64,000 bases of DNA, taken from assembly GCA_025766275.1 (NCBI GenBank), contig JAFKAC010000050.1:248001-312000 (forward strand), in the 5' to 3' direction. The notes beneath the pieces are model-generated. The model did not search any database and was not told the origin of the DNA. It was given only the letters and a program-made list of their open reading frames with translations. A program made the translations under genes and the position numbers. Below, in pieces: positions 48,371-60,185 of the stretch. Every line of letters starts with the position of its first letter. Within the stretch, counting starts at the first letter, position 1. Source of the stretch: Lactarius indigo (taxonomy: Eukaryota; Basidiomycota; Agaricomycetes; Russulales; Russulaceae).

Positions 48371-48778
48371 GGCCTGTAGTCGAACGGCGGCATGAGGAGG
48401 GGTGTTCGACTGCCCGGTGCGGGAATTCCGTCCCACCTTGCTTCTGGCACGCTTCGGACCCATTTGCTTGCTTCACTAGTCACGACTGTGGTTGGTCTGA
48501 ACCTGTTTTATCAACCCAGGTATCCGAAAGCGTTGCGCGCTCGATGCCTCGCGTTCTGGCCCCCGTTTTCAAGAACATCTCTATACTCAACTGGGGAACA
48601 TAAGGCCGGAACGCTCCACTACGGTACTCGTGTCAGATGAAAACGCATAGGATTATGGTACACGCCGCTGCCATCAGGCAGCCTGATTTTACTATATCAT
48701 GGGCCGCACTTGAGCTTGAACCTCCATTCTCTCCTCACTCTATAACCACCATTTCAGCTCGTTCCAGTGGATATCGCG
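48371..48778. promoter_or_regulatory. Divergent promoter block upstream of D12
   Basis: Unit-type promoter blocks, closest to those of D3 and D4. Confidence 0.35.
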
Positions 48779-50484
48779 ATGTCCAGACGCACAAGCCGCA
48801 GAGGTGACCCCGAACAGGGAGAACTGCTACCTCTGAGTGAGTCCTAGATTGTCTCGTTTCCGACGAATATTGATGGCCAAAAAGATGACTTAGAGGAAGA
48901 GGCGCGATATAAGACTCCCGAAACACGTTTAGAACATGGTGCGTATCTTGTTTTGTGGAGTGCGTGGAGATCTGACCAGTCGGCGATATTGTAGACCCAG
49001 GAGGGAGGGGGATGAACAATTCTACAGTTGGCGGACACAAGGATTTCGATGACGGTGCCAATCCCCTCTGGTCCCTTTACAGCAAAGAAGCTCAAGCCCA
49101 CGACGAAGCTCTGTTCCAAGGCCTGTTAGCGGAAATGAACGGAGTTCCTACTTTCGTGCGTCTATCTTCCCGTATCCAGCGCAGACCCTGAAACCTAACC
49201 ACGTTTCCACAGGCCGGCTTGTTTGCTGCCGTTCTCACTTCCTTCCTCGTCGACAGTCTTCAGAATTTGCAACCGGACCCTGCGCAACAATCAGTATACT
49301 ATCATCGACAATCGGTTGAGATGCTCGCCCAGATCTCACAGCAAATCGCATCCATCGCCCCGCAGGTCTCTATCTCATCTACTCCCCCGCCACCTTACCC
49401 GGCATTCAGGCCATCGAGTGCAGACCTCCAAGCGAATGGTTTGTGGCTGGTCGGTCTCGTGTTCAGTCTGTCTGCTGCGCTTCTTGCGACTTTCATTCAA
49501 AGGTGGGTCCGATCCTATATGGAGGCCTTGCAGGAGTACGATCACGAAGCGTGTCTCCAGTCGATCGCACGGGACGGAATCCAGCTCCTGCTCGCAGCGC
49601 TATTCAGTCCGCCGACCCTCCCCTCTCCCGAGGGTCCGCTCGCGCAGCTCCCACCGCCAACGACGCAGCTCTCACGCGCCGAGCTCCTCCACAAGCCCAA
49701 AACCCCTAACAAAGTGGCAACGCTTCGCGCGCGCGAAGGGCATCAGCCCGCAGCTGCGCGACAAGAAATCTGGGATGACGAGCGCCAGGCATGGGTGCTG
49801 CGCTGGGGCTGGAAAGGGAAAAACAAGGACGAGGAGACACCGTGGCTACACGAGGTGCCCGCCAACGCTGGTGCGTCCCAATTTTGTTTTGTCTCTGAAA
49901 TGCCATGGCGACGTTGCGGTTGGCTTCTAGATGCGGATGATGACCCGTCCAAGGAGGCACGGGTGGCGCGCAAAGAGAGCATGGCGAAGAATGAGCGCCA
50001 GCATCTGCAGAATGTCGCGCGGGCCCAGCAGGGACCGACGACGACGACGACTGGTACTCAGGTCGACCGTAAGCGGTATATCGATCGTACTCTAGCTACG
50101 ACACGTACGAGCACGGCGAGTATGGGAAAGTTCCATCGCGCGCTCGACGGCGAGAAAAAGCTGCGTGGGGTGAGGCACAAGATACCGTACCCCTCCTGCC
50201 TTTCTCTCGCACGTGCTCACTACTTCACCCCCAATTATATCTGCATGGCGCCGCTTCGTCCCCAGTTCGATCCGATTGAAAAGTCCGTCGACGCGGAGAA
50301 GAATGCGAATATGGCCCTCATCAAACAAATAGGAAACGGCGCCTCCGGCAGCTCGTCAAAAAAGTCGAAGCGGGATGGCGGCGGTGGTGCAGGGGACGTG
50401 GTCAACGTGCGCAAGGCGGTGTCGTTCGCTTCTGGGGGGCAGGGAGCAGCTGCGCTCGTGCGCAAGTCAGGCTCAGGATCGTAA
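48779..50484 (+). CDS. D12: in-frame chimera of DUF6535 N-terminus and RRS1-like C-terminus
   Basis: Exon 1 (48779-48836, MSRRTSRRGDPEQGELLPL), exon 2 (48995-49155) and an exon starting at 49213 make a normal DUF6535 N-terminus with the first two hydrophobic segments. At 49545/49546, after EALQEYDH, the sequence switches to RRS1 at EACLQSIARDGIQLLL. RRS1 then continues to the stop at 50482-50484. The junction lies at short homology (acgatca/g followed by gaagcg in both parents). A +1 insertion near 49700 and a -1 deletion near 49770 compensate, leaving about 20 residues out of frame. The RRS1 intron (49871-49930, gtgcgt...ttctag) is 60 nt without stops, so the frame stays open either way (about 496 residues unspliced). 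Expression is unknown. A membrane-anchored RRS1 fragment is unlikely to act in ribosome assembly. Confidence 0.72.
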
Positions 50485-50571
50485 GAGCTGAAGTGATAAT
50501 GATATGATAACATAGGGCGCCACAAATGCCAAAAACTGCTGTATTCATGACCGCGTACTCGCCTCGTGCAA

Positions 50572-53444
50572 CTACCCTACGAACTCTGCAATAACGGGAT
50601 CTAGATGCTCTGGGTTACTACAGAATTGTGGAAAAGCCGCCAAAACCCTGCGCTGCAGTTCCCTCCTGTCCATCCGGATCGGCTCGGCGTCCTCAATCTC
50701 CCGGACAGCGTCGCTGATATCCTCATCTATGTCGGCGTTCTCGATTTCTCGTATAGCCTTGCGGATATCCTCGTCTGAGCCCACATATCCTTGAGGTATA
50801 TTGCCTACTGTGTCAATGAGCATGGTCGTGATAGACTCTGGATATGAAAAATCTGAGAAGGTCCCACGGCCGCGGATAATCAGGTCACAGATGATATCGA
50901 GGAGGATACATTGCGTCCCGGGCGATTCCTTGCTCTCCTCCCAGTGGGACGTGATAATCTTGAAGGTGTTAGTGTAGAAGACGCTATTCGATTCGTGCAA
51001 CGAAGATATCGATAAGAGCCGTCGAAGGGAGAGGAAGAAAAGTTCGACGGTGAACCCGAGACCACCGCCGTCGCGTACATCTTGCAGGCGCCACAGTTGC
51101 CGTTTCATCAAGCCATTGGGCCGGCGCAGAGAAACAGGGACCTGGTCGGTGGATTTCAGGCTTTCAAGGACTTCTTCGCATCCCTCGGCAACCTGACCAT
51201 CCAGGACGTCACGAAGCTTGAAGCTAAGTCTGACCAACGCTTGTAGTCGTTGTCCCGGAAATATCAATTGGGGAGCGACTGGGGTGCTAGCTGTGGCTGG
51301 TGTATTGAAAGTGTCGCTTATCAAGAAAGATTCAGATCGGGGTGGTTCGTCGAATGATACATCCGGGAGTTGCCGAGTCAACCTGTAAGTAGCGTCATCC
51401 ATTGCACGTTGATAAATAGAGATCCGCCAGTCGACGTCCATCATGCTTTCGGCCTCGACTTTAATACGCTCCAACTCCGAAATCTGTTGCTCGTAGGTCA
51501 GCAGGGTTTCTTTGACTTGCTCCCTGGTCTTCTTGGCCCAGGGCTCGAATGCTCGACGGAGTTCCGAAACGCGCTCCCAAGCTGTCTTGAGACATTCGTC
51601 GATCCTATGGGCGCTCTTACGTGCTGCCTCGTCGGGTAAACTAGATTCGGATTGAAGTTGAAGGCCTGGCAGTCCGTTCACCGCGTACCCAGCGAGCGCT
51701 TGCAACCGGCGGTTGCTCCCCAGTATCCGCCGAATGTCCACGAGCGAAAGACATGTCCAGCGTATGACGAACGATGTATCGGATGTGATCGTTGGTGAGT
51801 TGACCTTTTCAATCTGGCCTATTTCGCTGAGCAGCTTGCCAATTTCTCCGAATGAATCTAGTCGGAAACCGATACGACATACAAGTGTCGCCGCGGCCTC
51901 AACGCCTGCGCGCATGCGCCTACGCCTTGCGTCCTCGTTTTCGAAATAACTGTGATTATTGCAGGTCTCGAACAAGTAGCGCATGCATCGAGAAATCGTG
52001 TCAACAGCGGCTCTTTGCGGATGTGGTGGGCGAGGCATAAGGGAGACTTGACTACCAGCGGGCGAAGGACCTGTCAGAGGCTCTATTAATGCGACGTGCG
52101 CTCGAGAGGAGACCTCTCTCCAAACGTCTTGGCTCCATTCGGTGTTGAAAGAGCCAGGGATCGCCAACACGAGTGGTTCCATGTCGGCGTTTGCCGCGGT
52201 CCTATTGATCAACCATCGAATGGCGCGCACATCACGGCCTTTGCGTTCACCGGTCTCCTCCATCACCACCCGTTCTTGGGATGCTTCCATGCCCATAGAC
52301 GTAAGCTTCTTTCTAAGAGAGCGGTTGCCGAAATAAGGTCGTAAGAACTTCTGCCTCAAGAAAATTATTCGCCATGAGAATGCGGACTGGACTGGTGATT
52401 GCAGGTTCCAGAGCGGCACCAACATGGTGTACAGGAAGAATGATCCACAACAACAGATAGAAAAGGTCACAATGGCGCCCATCTTTGTGTCGACATTGAG
52501 TATTGAATCGCTCAGGCCGAGAAAGAATAGGACGAGCGAGAAACGGATCGTAAAAATGGCCAATAACGCCAACCCCCGCACTGACCATGCGCCGTCGAAA
52601 AAAAACTGTCGAAATCGCGCTCGCTTCAGAGGGTGGTCGTACCGCTGGTAGACCTCCATATAGGATCGAACCCACTCTTGAACTAGAGTCGCAAAAAGCG
52701 CGGCAGACAGGCTGCATACGAGGCCGATCAACCAGCAACCGTTCACCAGGATGTCTGAACTTGACAGGGAGAAATCTGGGTAAGGTGGTGGTGGAGTAGA
52801 TGGGATGGAAACCTGTGGAGCGATGGATGCGATTTGCTGTGAGATCTGGGCAAGCATCTCGACCGATTGTTTGTGATAATATACGGATTGTTTCGCAGGA
52901 TCTGGTTGCAAATTCTTAAGACTGTCGACGAGGAATGAAGTGATAACGGCAGCAAATAAGCCGGCCTGTGGAAACGTGGGTACATTGAATTCAAGTCTAT
53001 GCTGAACAAGGGAGGATATACACACGAAGGTGGGAATTCCGTTCATATCCGCTAATAGACCTTGGAACATTGCTTCGTCGTGGGCTTGAGCCTCTTTGCC
53101 GTAAAGAGACCAGAGAGCATTGGCACCATCATTGAAATCCTTGTGCTCGCTTTGAGCCTGTGAAAGAGATGGGCCATCTGAAGAATTCCTCATAGCCCTC
53201 CCTTCTGTGTCTATAACAGATCACCCCCGTCAGCCTGAGATCCCCACGCACTCAACGACATAAGATACGCACTAGGTCCTAAACGTCCTCCGAGAGTCTC
53301 CGACTGCGCCTCTTCCCCTAACTCATCTTTTGGCCCGGGGCCATAAATACCCGTCGATCAAGAGATAACCTAGTAGTAAGACCCACTAAGAGATAGCAAC
53401 CCTCCTTGTTCGGGATCTCCTCTGCGACTTGTGCGTCTGGGCAT
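50572..53444 (-). CDS. D13: DUF6535 membrane protein (intact)
   Basis: Exons 53387-53444, 53026-53210 and 50572-52965 give 878 residues. The first exon reads MPRRTSRRGDPEQGGLLSL. The 60-nt domain-splitting intron (52966-53025) has no stop and is a multiple of three, so exon 2 through exon 3 can be misread as one frame. The flanking PTF / AGLFAAV junction and the gtgtgt / ccacag borders show that it is an intron. The domain, four hydrophobic segments, IPGSFNTEWSQDVWREV block, coiled-coil-like ISELERIKVEAE stretch and a full C-terminus (ending PVIAEFVG) are present. Its 3' end faces that of the chimera D12 at about 90 bp. Confidence 0.86.
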
Positions 53445-54489
53445 CGCAACCCACTAGAATGAGCTGGAATGTCAGTTATAGAGTGAGGGGAGTGAGGAGT
53501 AGAAGTGCCGCTTGTGATACGGAGGGACGTCCCGACTGACACTACTAGTAGGACCTGACTCGGACCAAGTCATCTAGTCAGGCGCTAACAGGCGCTAATC
53601 AAGGGTCTGCAACGCTGACTTTAACCCTTGTGACCTGTCAGTGCTTCAGCCACCACTGGTGATAAGGTAGAATCAAGCTCCCCTCGTGGGAGTGACACGA
53701 GCGCGTGAACAGAGACCCCGAGACTAAGTGACTTCATCTCACTTGGCAAATATCCAAGAAATTCTTGCAAGGGCCGTTCAAGTTCTTCCTATCTTTCTTG
53801 CGTCGTAATATGGAAATTCCCATTTGAGCTGGTTTTGTGTCATGTCAACGAGAGCCGTTCAAACCTGGAATGTTACGTTTGACCATGCTGTCTTGCAGTG
53901 ACTGGCCCACAGACGCAGACCAACTACAGGGACATCGTCATCCACGCATTGGGAAAAATATTCCACCACTTTCCTCAGTGAGTATCAGTGACCCTAATCA
54001 CCTTTCTCGGACACCCCTCGACTTGCCCTATTCGGAGTGTCAGTGTTAGTCTTGGCGGAACGGCGCCAATCATTAGTATAGAAGGATGACCATACTGCGC
54101 GCGGATACCTAGAGCAAGCAGTGCGCCCGAGCGCGGAGTACGAGCGAAAACGCAAGGGCCACAAGATACACAAGGGAATTGGAATTGGCCACTCGAGTTG
54201 ATTTGGAGGGTGGATGGGCGGAACGAATCAAACAATTGCGGAAGCGGAAGCGATTGTGTGAACTACTAGATCTTCACGTGACACACTCAGCTTGAGAGCC
54301 GACGCTCGCCCCGCAAGTGTAAATAGAGTATTGTTTTTGGGTCGCTAGAAGGGAAATCTCGGTCAAAGAACACGAGTACTAGTAGAACCGATTTAGGTGC
54401 GCCAATCTACACTAAATAATACTGAACATCTATGTTCCTAGCTCTTAAGTGTACAGAAGGAAAGGAAAAGGGATGAAATGCTCGTAATA
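53445..54489. other. Intergenic region with promoter block and dispersed repeat
   Basis: 53.45-53.7 kb is the D13 promoter block. 54.09-54.25 kb is the dispersed block shared with 18.17 and 33.06 kb and begins the direct duplication of 33.06-34.96 kb. No gene recognised between. Confidence 0.4.
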
Positions 54490-55528
54490 CTAGCGCATAG
54501 GATCTGCAGTACTGCTGAGGAGCCATGAGATACGGTTTCCCCTGAATTTGGAAATAGTCTCCACTGCCTTACGCTGGAGACCCATGTCTGAGCAACCTTT
54601 CGGATCGACGCTCTCAATCGTCCCGCAAAGCGCCGTCAATCAAGCCGTCAATATGCGAATCTGAGCCCATGTGCCCGCGGAGCATGTCGCCTATAGTTTC
54701 AAGGAGTATGGTCGTGATATACACTGGATATGAGGAATCCGAGAAAACACCACGGCCTTGGATGACAAGGTCGCAAATGACGTTGAGCAGGATATCGATA
54801 AGAGTCGTCTGACGGAGAGGAAGAAAAGTTCGGTGGTGAACCCAAGACCGCCGCCATTGTGTAAATCCTGCAGACGCCACAGTTGCCGTGTCATCAGGCC
54901 ACCGGCCCGGCGCAGCAGAACGCGGACCCTGTCGATAGATTTCAATCTTTCGAGCATCTCGTCGTCTCCTTCAGCGCTCCGCCCCTCGAGCATGTTGCGG
55001 AATTCGAGGCTCAGCGAGGACAGTTCCTGGAACTGCTGTGCCGGGAATATTAATTGCGGTGTGAGAGGAGTGTTGTAGATCAACGGGAAATCGAAGACAT
55101 CTCTTATCAGAAGGGGCCCAGAGCGCTTGGGCCTGCTTAACGATATCCCAGGAAGCCGTCGCATGGACCTGTAAGTGGCGTCGTATATTACATCTTGGAG
55201 AAGAGATATCCGCCAGTCAATACCCCCCATGCCATCTGCCTCGATCTTGATGCGCTCCAGTGCCACCGGATGGCGCGCACGTCACGATTTTTGCGTTCAT
55301 CAATCTCCTCCATCACCATCCGTTCTTGAGACGCTTCCATGCCCATGGACGTGGGGCCCTTGCTAAGAGAGTGGTTACCGAAAAAGGATCGCTTGAACTT
55401 TTGCATCAAAAAGAATATTGGCGACGAGAATAGGGTCCGGTGTGGCGATCGCAGGTTCCAGAGCGGCGCTAGCATGCCGTACAGGAAAAAAGATCCATAA
55501 CAGCAAGTAGGAATGATCGTGGTCATGA
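54490..55528 (-). pseudogene. D14: DUF6535 gene with internal deletion
   Basis: Sister of D8. The 5' piece (about 55528-55260) runs from the SFFLYGMLAPLWNLRSP block to DVRAIRW. It is then fused by a deletion to ALERIKIEADGMGGIDW, so several hundred codons of the middle are lost. It continues through RRLPGIS, TPLTPQLIFPAQQFQELSSL and LEFRNMLEG to the C-terminus. The YTGTFK to LGTQ segment is also missing near 54795. The N-terminal domain is absent. The retained middle piece is longer than in D8, so the two deletions arose independently or were extended after duplication. Confidence 0.72.
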
Positions 55529-55529
55529 T

Positions 55530-55895
55530 GTTCTTGAAGTTCGAAGCGTGACAACGAAGATCAACTGGCCGGTGGCTGTCCTAACGATACTATCTGGGAT
55601 AGCGGCAAGACCTAGATATAACCCACTGGCACGTAACAGACGTTCCCTCAGGATCCTGGTTCGTGGTCATGGATGAGAGCGACCACCAAACTACCTCAGG
55701 CTCTATCTTGTCGCAACACTTCCAGGAGCTTGGACGCAAAGTCGGCGGACTTCAACCATTCGGGTGAACGGTCCCTCTCCAGGCCTCGATTTGCTGCATA
55801 CACTCGCTCAGTTTCGCTGAGCATTCGGGTGCAGAATTAATTGTATATTTCCGCAGTTGCTGACTACCCATGCTAAGTTACTAAAGCTCAGTGAG
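55530..55895 (-). pseudogene. Second copy of the unidentified gene fragment
   Basis: Matches 34590-34956 with few differences. The 42-codon reading 55696-55824 (MLSETERVYAANRGLERDRS, then PEWLKSADF...) keeps its stop and differs from the other copy by substitutions only. It may be the end of a gene that lay next to the array before duplication. Confidence 0.4.
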
Positions 55896-56001
55896 GGCCA
55901 TGCGGGCCTCGAGTCGATTGCACTTGAATTCATACGAACGTGATACATACTCTGGTAAATACGTGGCCAGGACAATCGATTACGTCTCCCAAATTGTACG
56001 A

Positions 56002-57650
56002 CTAGGACCATAACACCAGACTACTGTAGAGGGGCAACCACTGCGAACTGAAATGCATCTGAGGGGCCTTGAGTCTTTCGACGAATTCATCTTGATCGTT
56101 GACGATGGTTACAGGGAGACCAGAGAGCTGCCGTAAAGAGAGGAACCGCTTAGTGGATCCTACTCGCTTGAAGTCTTCGAAGTACCTGTCGTAGACGAGT
56201 TCGGGATACTCGATGTAGTTGTAGGTTTCGTCGTAGAGGTAGTCTTCGTCATCGCCGTGGTCGCCAATATCTTCTAAGTATAGCAAGTGGAGCGCTGGCA
56301 ACACTTTGGCGACCATCTCCTCAGCGATGTTCTCGAGTGTAGAAGCAATATGCCTTGCCATCGCCCTATTTACGTGCATCGTCACCACAGTAGGGAATCG
56401 TTGGAGGAGCGGCAGCCACTCGGTTCCATCCATGTCGTATTCCTGACTAAACGCTACTTGGGTCCAGCAGACGGAGAGATGATCCACATTGGAGAGCAAA
56501 GCATCATGAACCACGTATGGGATCCGGAAATCTAACCCTCGGCCCAAGATTGTAACAGAGAGACGGGCTTGACAGCATCCACCTTGTGGGCAATCAAGTT
56601 CGACGCGGACGTTGCCATTATAAAAAGTCACTTGTGCACGCTTGAACCGGACAAGCTCGATGTTTGCTATGCTATCGATGAACTGAGAAAGTTGGGGAGT
56701 TTGAAACTCCTGCGTGAAGTACTCGATTCTGATGTCCTCGACGCGAGGCATGTCAATCTGGGCCACGAGGTCCTCCAAGTACTCCCTATCACCTATAAAT
56801 ACAAACTGGGTGAGAGCGGGAAGGAGAGCCAGCATTGGGGGGTCCGGACGCCTTCTCGTTAGTCCGGGAGGAGGAACCGGGGATTGGATTTCAATGCATA
56901 GGTTTCTGAGCCTGGTCAACCCAGCTAAACCTACAGCCATCGCCTCTGGTGAAATGTAACCAGTCGGAGGTATACAATCGAGTTGGAGAGAAACGAGGTC
57001 ACGAGTCGATAAAAGAAGCGATGGTAATTCTGGGAAGGGAATGCCTTTTAAGCGGAGATTTTGTAGAGATGGGGCAGCTCCGCCCAGGAATCCACCGCGG
57101 AGGACAGGCACATTCGACTCTCCTGAAAGCTCGAGATGAGTCAACACTGGAAACGGCACCTGCATCATCGCGACCACTTCTTCCATCCCCGAGATCATTG
57201 TTTCAATATCAATGCGGCGTACACGACCAGGGTGCTCGAGTGCAGCAAAGGCCTCAGCATTATGACACTCGTCACCTCGACGGCGATAGCCCTCAGTGCT
57301 ATAAATGATGTAGGCAATGGAGATAGGGAACGCTGGCCAACGACTGAGGTTCTTCCTGAAGGGCGTTCCATTTGAGCAGTGAAGTAGCAGATCGAGATAG
57401 AACGGTGAGGCATATATAATTCGTCGCCATCTTTGGCAGACATGCCGTAGTCTTTGCCATACCCTCGTACGGCGTTCAATGGAATTCCAACAGGGGTCGC
57501 GTAGAGAGAAAGCAAATATTTCTAGAAAGACATCATCTGGGAGAATGCTGATTGTAGCTGTAGGTCTGTTACTATTTCCTGTGTTACGCAACTCAGTACT
57601 CCACGCTCGTGCCAATCAGAATTTGAACACGTACCATGAACACGAGCCAT
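56002..57650 (-). CDS. F-box / leucine-rich-repeat-like protein
   Basis: Two exons: 57635-57650 and 56002-57578, with a 56-nt intron (gtacgt...cacag), giving 530 residues. The ATG at 57650 (MARVHG) is preferred to the downstream TTG in the same region because the splice joins it in phase to NSNRPTATISILPDDVFLEI. The F-box lies at about residues 15-60: ILPDDVFLEIFAF, then VWQRLRHVCQRWRRIIYASP. Imperfect leucine-rich stretches follow (LTHLELSG, LQNLRLKGIPFPELPSLLLS, LVSLQLDC, LRNLCIEI). Near the end is an acidic tract (GDHGDDEDYLYDE). F-box proteins of this type are substrate adaptors of SCF ubiquitin ligases, and Agaricomycetes carry many with unknown targets. It is single copy and unrelated to the array. 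Confidence 0.82.
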
Positions 57651-58174
57651 TTTGGTCTTCAAGCTTCTGCGAGGCATGTGTCTGTGATGAAAGGGATGAA
57701 TCTGGAGAAAGATGTCACACTGAGTTGCGGGAAGAATGGTGGTTGATGTCGATCTTTCATCTTAGGGTGCGGGTAGACAAGGCTGTGGTAAATGCACCCT
57801 TGATTAGGAAGTTGATTCACACGACATCTTCCACGAGCATTGTGACTTCCAATGCGTAAATGGTTTCCTCTCCACCTATTGAGAGCCTTTTTTATCAATT
57901 TAATGTGTTGGATTAAGTGGCAATACGTTTCTCGCAAGACCTTATTATACCAGTTTTGCTACCATCATAGTAGCATAACTATTTCAACGCCCCTCACGAG
58001 TCTCGTCATAACCCATATGACATTAACTACAGCTAGTAACACATCGGAATATGGCAGTGCTTCTAACGATCCCATTCTTCGCAGAATGGACCGTAAATCG
58101 CTATCACACACGCGTGTAGCTCTATGCAGAAACAACAATCAGTACCGTGACATCATTCTCAAGAAATACACGAT
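57651..58174. other. Intergenic: F-box promoter and P450 3' flank
   Basis: About 520 bp, relatively AT-rich. No repeat or RNA gene recognised. Confidence 0.4.
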
Positions 58175-60185
58175 CTAGAATTGTGATGGAGGCGCCACAG
58201 GGTGTTCGGAATACGCCACGCGCATAGTTTCCAGGGCGGCAGGCGATCGTGCTGTTATGCTACACTTGAACGGTTTCGGGTGACTACCAGCGACCACCGC
58301 CACAAAGGGTTCCCATCAGGTCAGTGACAACCAAAAGTCAGAGAGGTGGAACCGCTGCCCACCTGACTGAGCCCGAGAAGAATTCTGGTTTCGGGGCCCC
58401 CTCTGGACCTGGTGCAAAGTTGTACGTTGCGAGAGCCATCGACATGAAGGCAAACACGGTGGCACCCGCGACCGCCACCCCGGGACAGGCACGTCGGCCA
58501 AAGCCGAACGCCCAAGCATGTGGGTCGAGGGCACTTTGAGCGCCTAAGAATCGTTCCGGGCGGAACTCACCGGGATCTTCATAAACCTCTGGGTCATTCG
58601 CGATCTGCCTTTGAGGTTTTGGTGTCGCAAGTCAGTTGAAATGAACCTAACAATATGCAGATGGGTGCTCACCAGAGATTGGTCATGACATACGAGCCCT
58701 TGGGGATGAAATAGTCGCCGTACCAGTCGTCTTGAATCGTGGAACGAGGAGTGATAGGACCGATGACGTGCCACCTCAAGATCTCCTTGTACACAGCTGC
58801 AAAGTATGGCAAGTGTTCGCGGTCAGAGAGGTTTGGGAGGCGGCCTGTGCCGACAACGCGGTCGATCTCTTCCTGTAACTTGAGCTGCACGTCCGGAAAG
58901 AGAACCATCGCAAGTATAAATGTGTTAATAGCGGCCACGACCTGGGGGACACCCATGCCCATTTAGCCTTCTGGCTTGTTATGTGAGGAGCTGAAATATC
59001 GTACGGTGTCTGTCCCGCCTCCGTAGAGAGACGTCGCGGCGAAAGGGAGAGTCTCAGAGTCCAGAGGGCTGAGCTCACCCTCCAAGTAGGCGGACGTGAA
59101 GGACGGGACTGCGGTTTTGTCGAGCTGCACTGGTTTTAGCGTTGTGCTCAACAGTAACTAGAAATAGTTAGGGGCTCACCATGCGGCTCTTGACAAACTC
59201 CACAGGTCGATAGGTCTGTTCAAAATTTGTACGTCGATACCGCTCGGCCACTTTCTTGAATCCCGCACCAGGCATCCACGCTGGGACATGGCGCACTTGG
59301 AGAGGTCAGTTTGAATGTCATTGTCACAGAAAAGTGAAAGGGACAGACAAATCGGGAGGTTATCGACTAGCCATGCACCTGGCAATGTAGCGAGATAGAA
59401 TTCATCTGCAGCAATGTTGATGACATTTAGAAGAGGGTCAGTCTTTTCTCTTTCGACGTCGTAGCCGTATGACATCTTCAAGAAAATAGCCCCAACCGAT
59501 CTGTAGGAGTTTGCATGTCAGCAAAAGTCTCGAACGGCCATGGAAGTCTCTCGCATGACCTACAGGCGAACGTCTTTCATGAAGTTATCGGGGTTCTCGG
59601 AAATGCGGGAAAGGAAGTGTGTTGCCTCGCGTTCCTGTACATCACGATATTTTGAAATCGCAGCGTTGGTGCCAATCTGACGAGCTACAAGCTTGCGCAT
59701 AGAACGGAAGCGTTCCCCGTATGGACTGAAGATCATCTGCAAATTCCAACCAATCCTTTACGTAAAAGGTCAGATGACCACCAGGACGCCCGTCGAAGAG
59801 GGATGGGGCCTACATCTCGCCAGCAAACTGGAGATTTGGGCGACCAGAATAGATCACAGAGCGATTTTCTAGTAGATCCTCGCACACTTTCAACGAATTA
59901 AGAACGATGATAGGTTGTCCCATGACGCAGACGGAGCTGATTGGCCCTATGATAGCGCCATGAGCTGCGTGTGGGAAGGAGATAAAGGCTAGAAAGAGTA
60001 CCATAGAGGTCTTTATGCTTCGCCCAGTGCAACCACTCGTAGTCCTTGGGCATGTCGGTGATATTTCCGAGGAAAGGAAGCCCAGGAGGTCCAGGAGGCA
60101 ACCGCCGCCATGAACTCCGAGCCCACAGGAGTGCTAGACAAGCAAGCACTACAAGGCAGCCTATCTGGAAGGCAGAAAGCAGCAT
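58175..60185 (-). CDS. Cytochrome P450 monooxygenase, complete
   Basis: Nine exons: 60002-60185, 59814-59964, 59564-59755, 59349-59500, 59180-59295, 59005-59124, 58673-58941, 58363-58608 and 58175-58283. They sum to 1539 nt and 512 residues, a normal P450 length. An N-terminal hydrophobic anchor (residues 3-22) points to the ER membrane. It is followed by LPPGPPGLPFLGNI, the I-helix GGGTDT (300-305), the ExxR pair in KEILR (E358, R361), PERF (412-415) and the heme loop FGFGRRACPG with ligand Cys436. All introns are GT-AG. The first is only 37 nt, and the last (79 nt) hides the true C-terminus (SHPKPFKCSI...). The sequence resembles the O-methylsterigmatocystin-oxidoreductase-like P450s common in Agaricomycetes. 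The substrate cannot be told. The neighbour 2.6 kb away encodes a prenyltransferase. Confidence 0.92.

Larger units (their letters stand above)
54090..55895. repeat. Direct duplication partner of 33.06-34.96 kb
   Basis: Same order and orientation as the 33-35 kb copy: dispersed block, D14, unidentified gene fragment. The right edge is where 55.90 kb turns into unique DNA (after aaagctcagtg), the same base at which the other copy joins P10. Confidence 0.6.

Noticed and set aside
50572..53193. D13 read as one uninterrupted frame from the Met at 53193
   Set aside because: The reading includes a 60-nt stop-free intron with gtgtgt/ccacag borders. Paralogues lose frame there, and the domain joins PTF to AGLF across it.
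56002..57615. F-box protein starting at TTG 57615
   Set aside because: An ATG at 57650 with a clean 56-nt GT-AG intron joins in phase to the conserved part. TTG starts are improbable in fungi.
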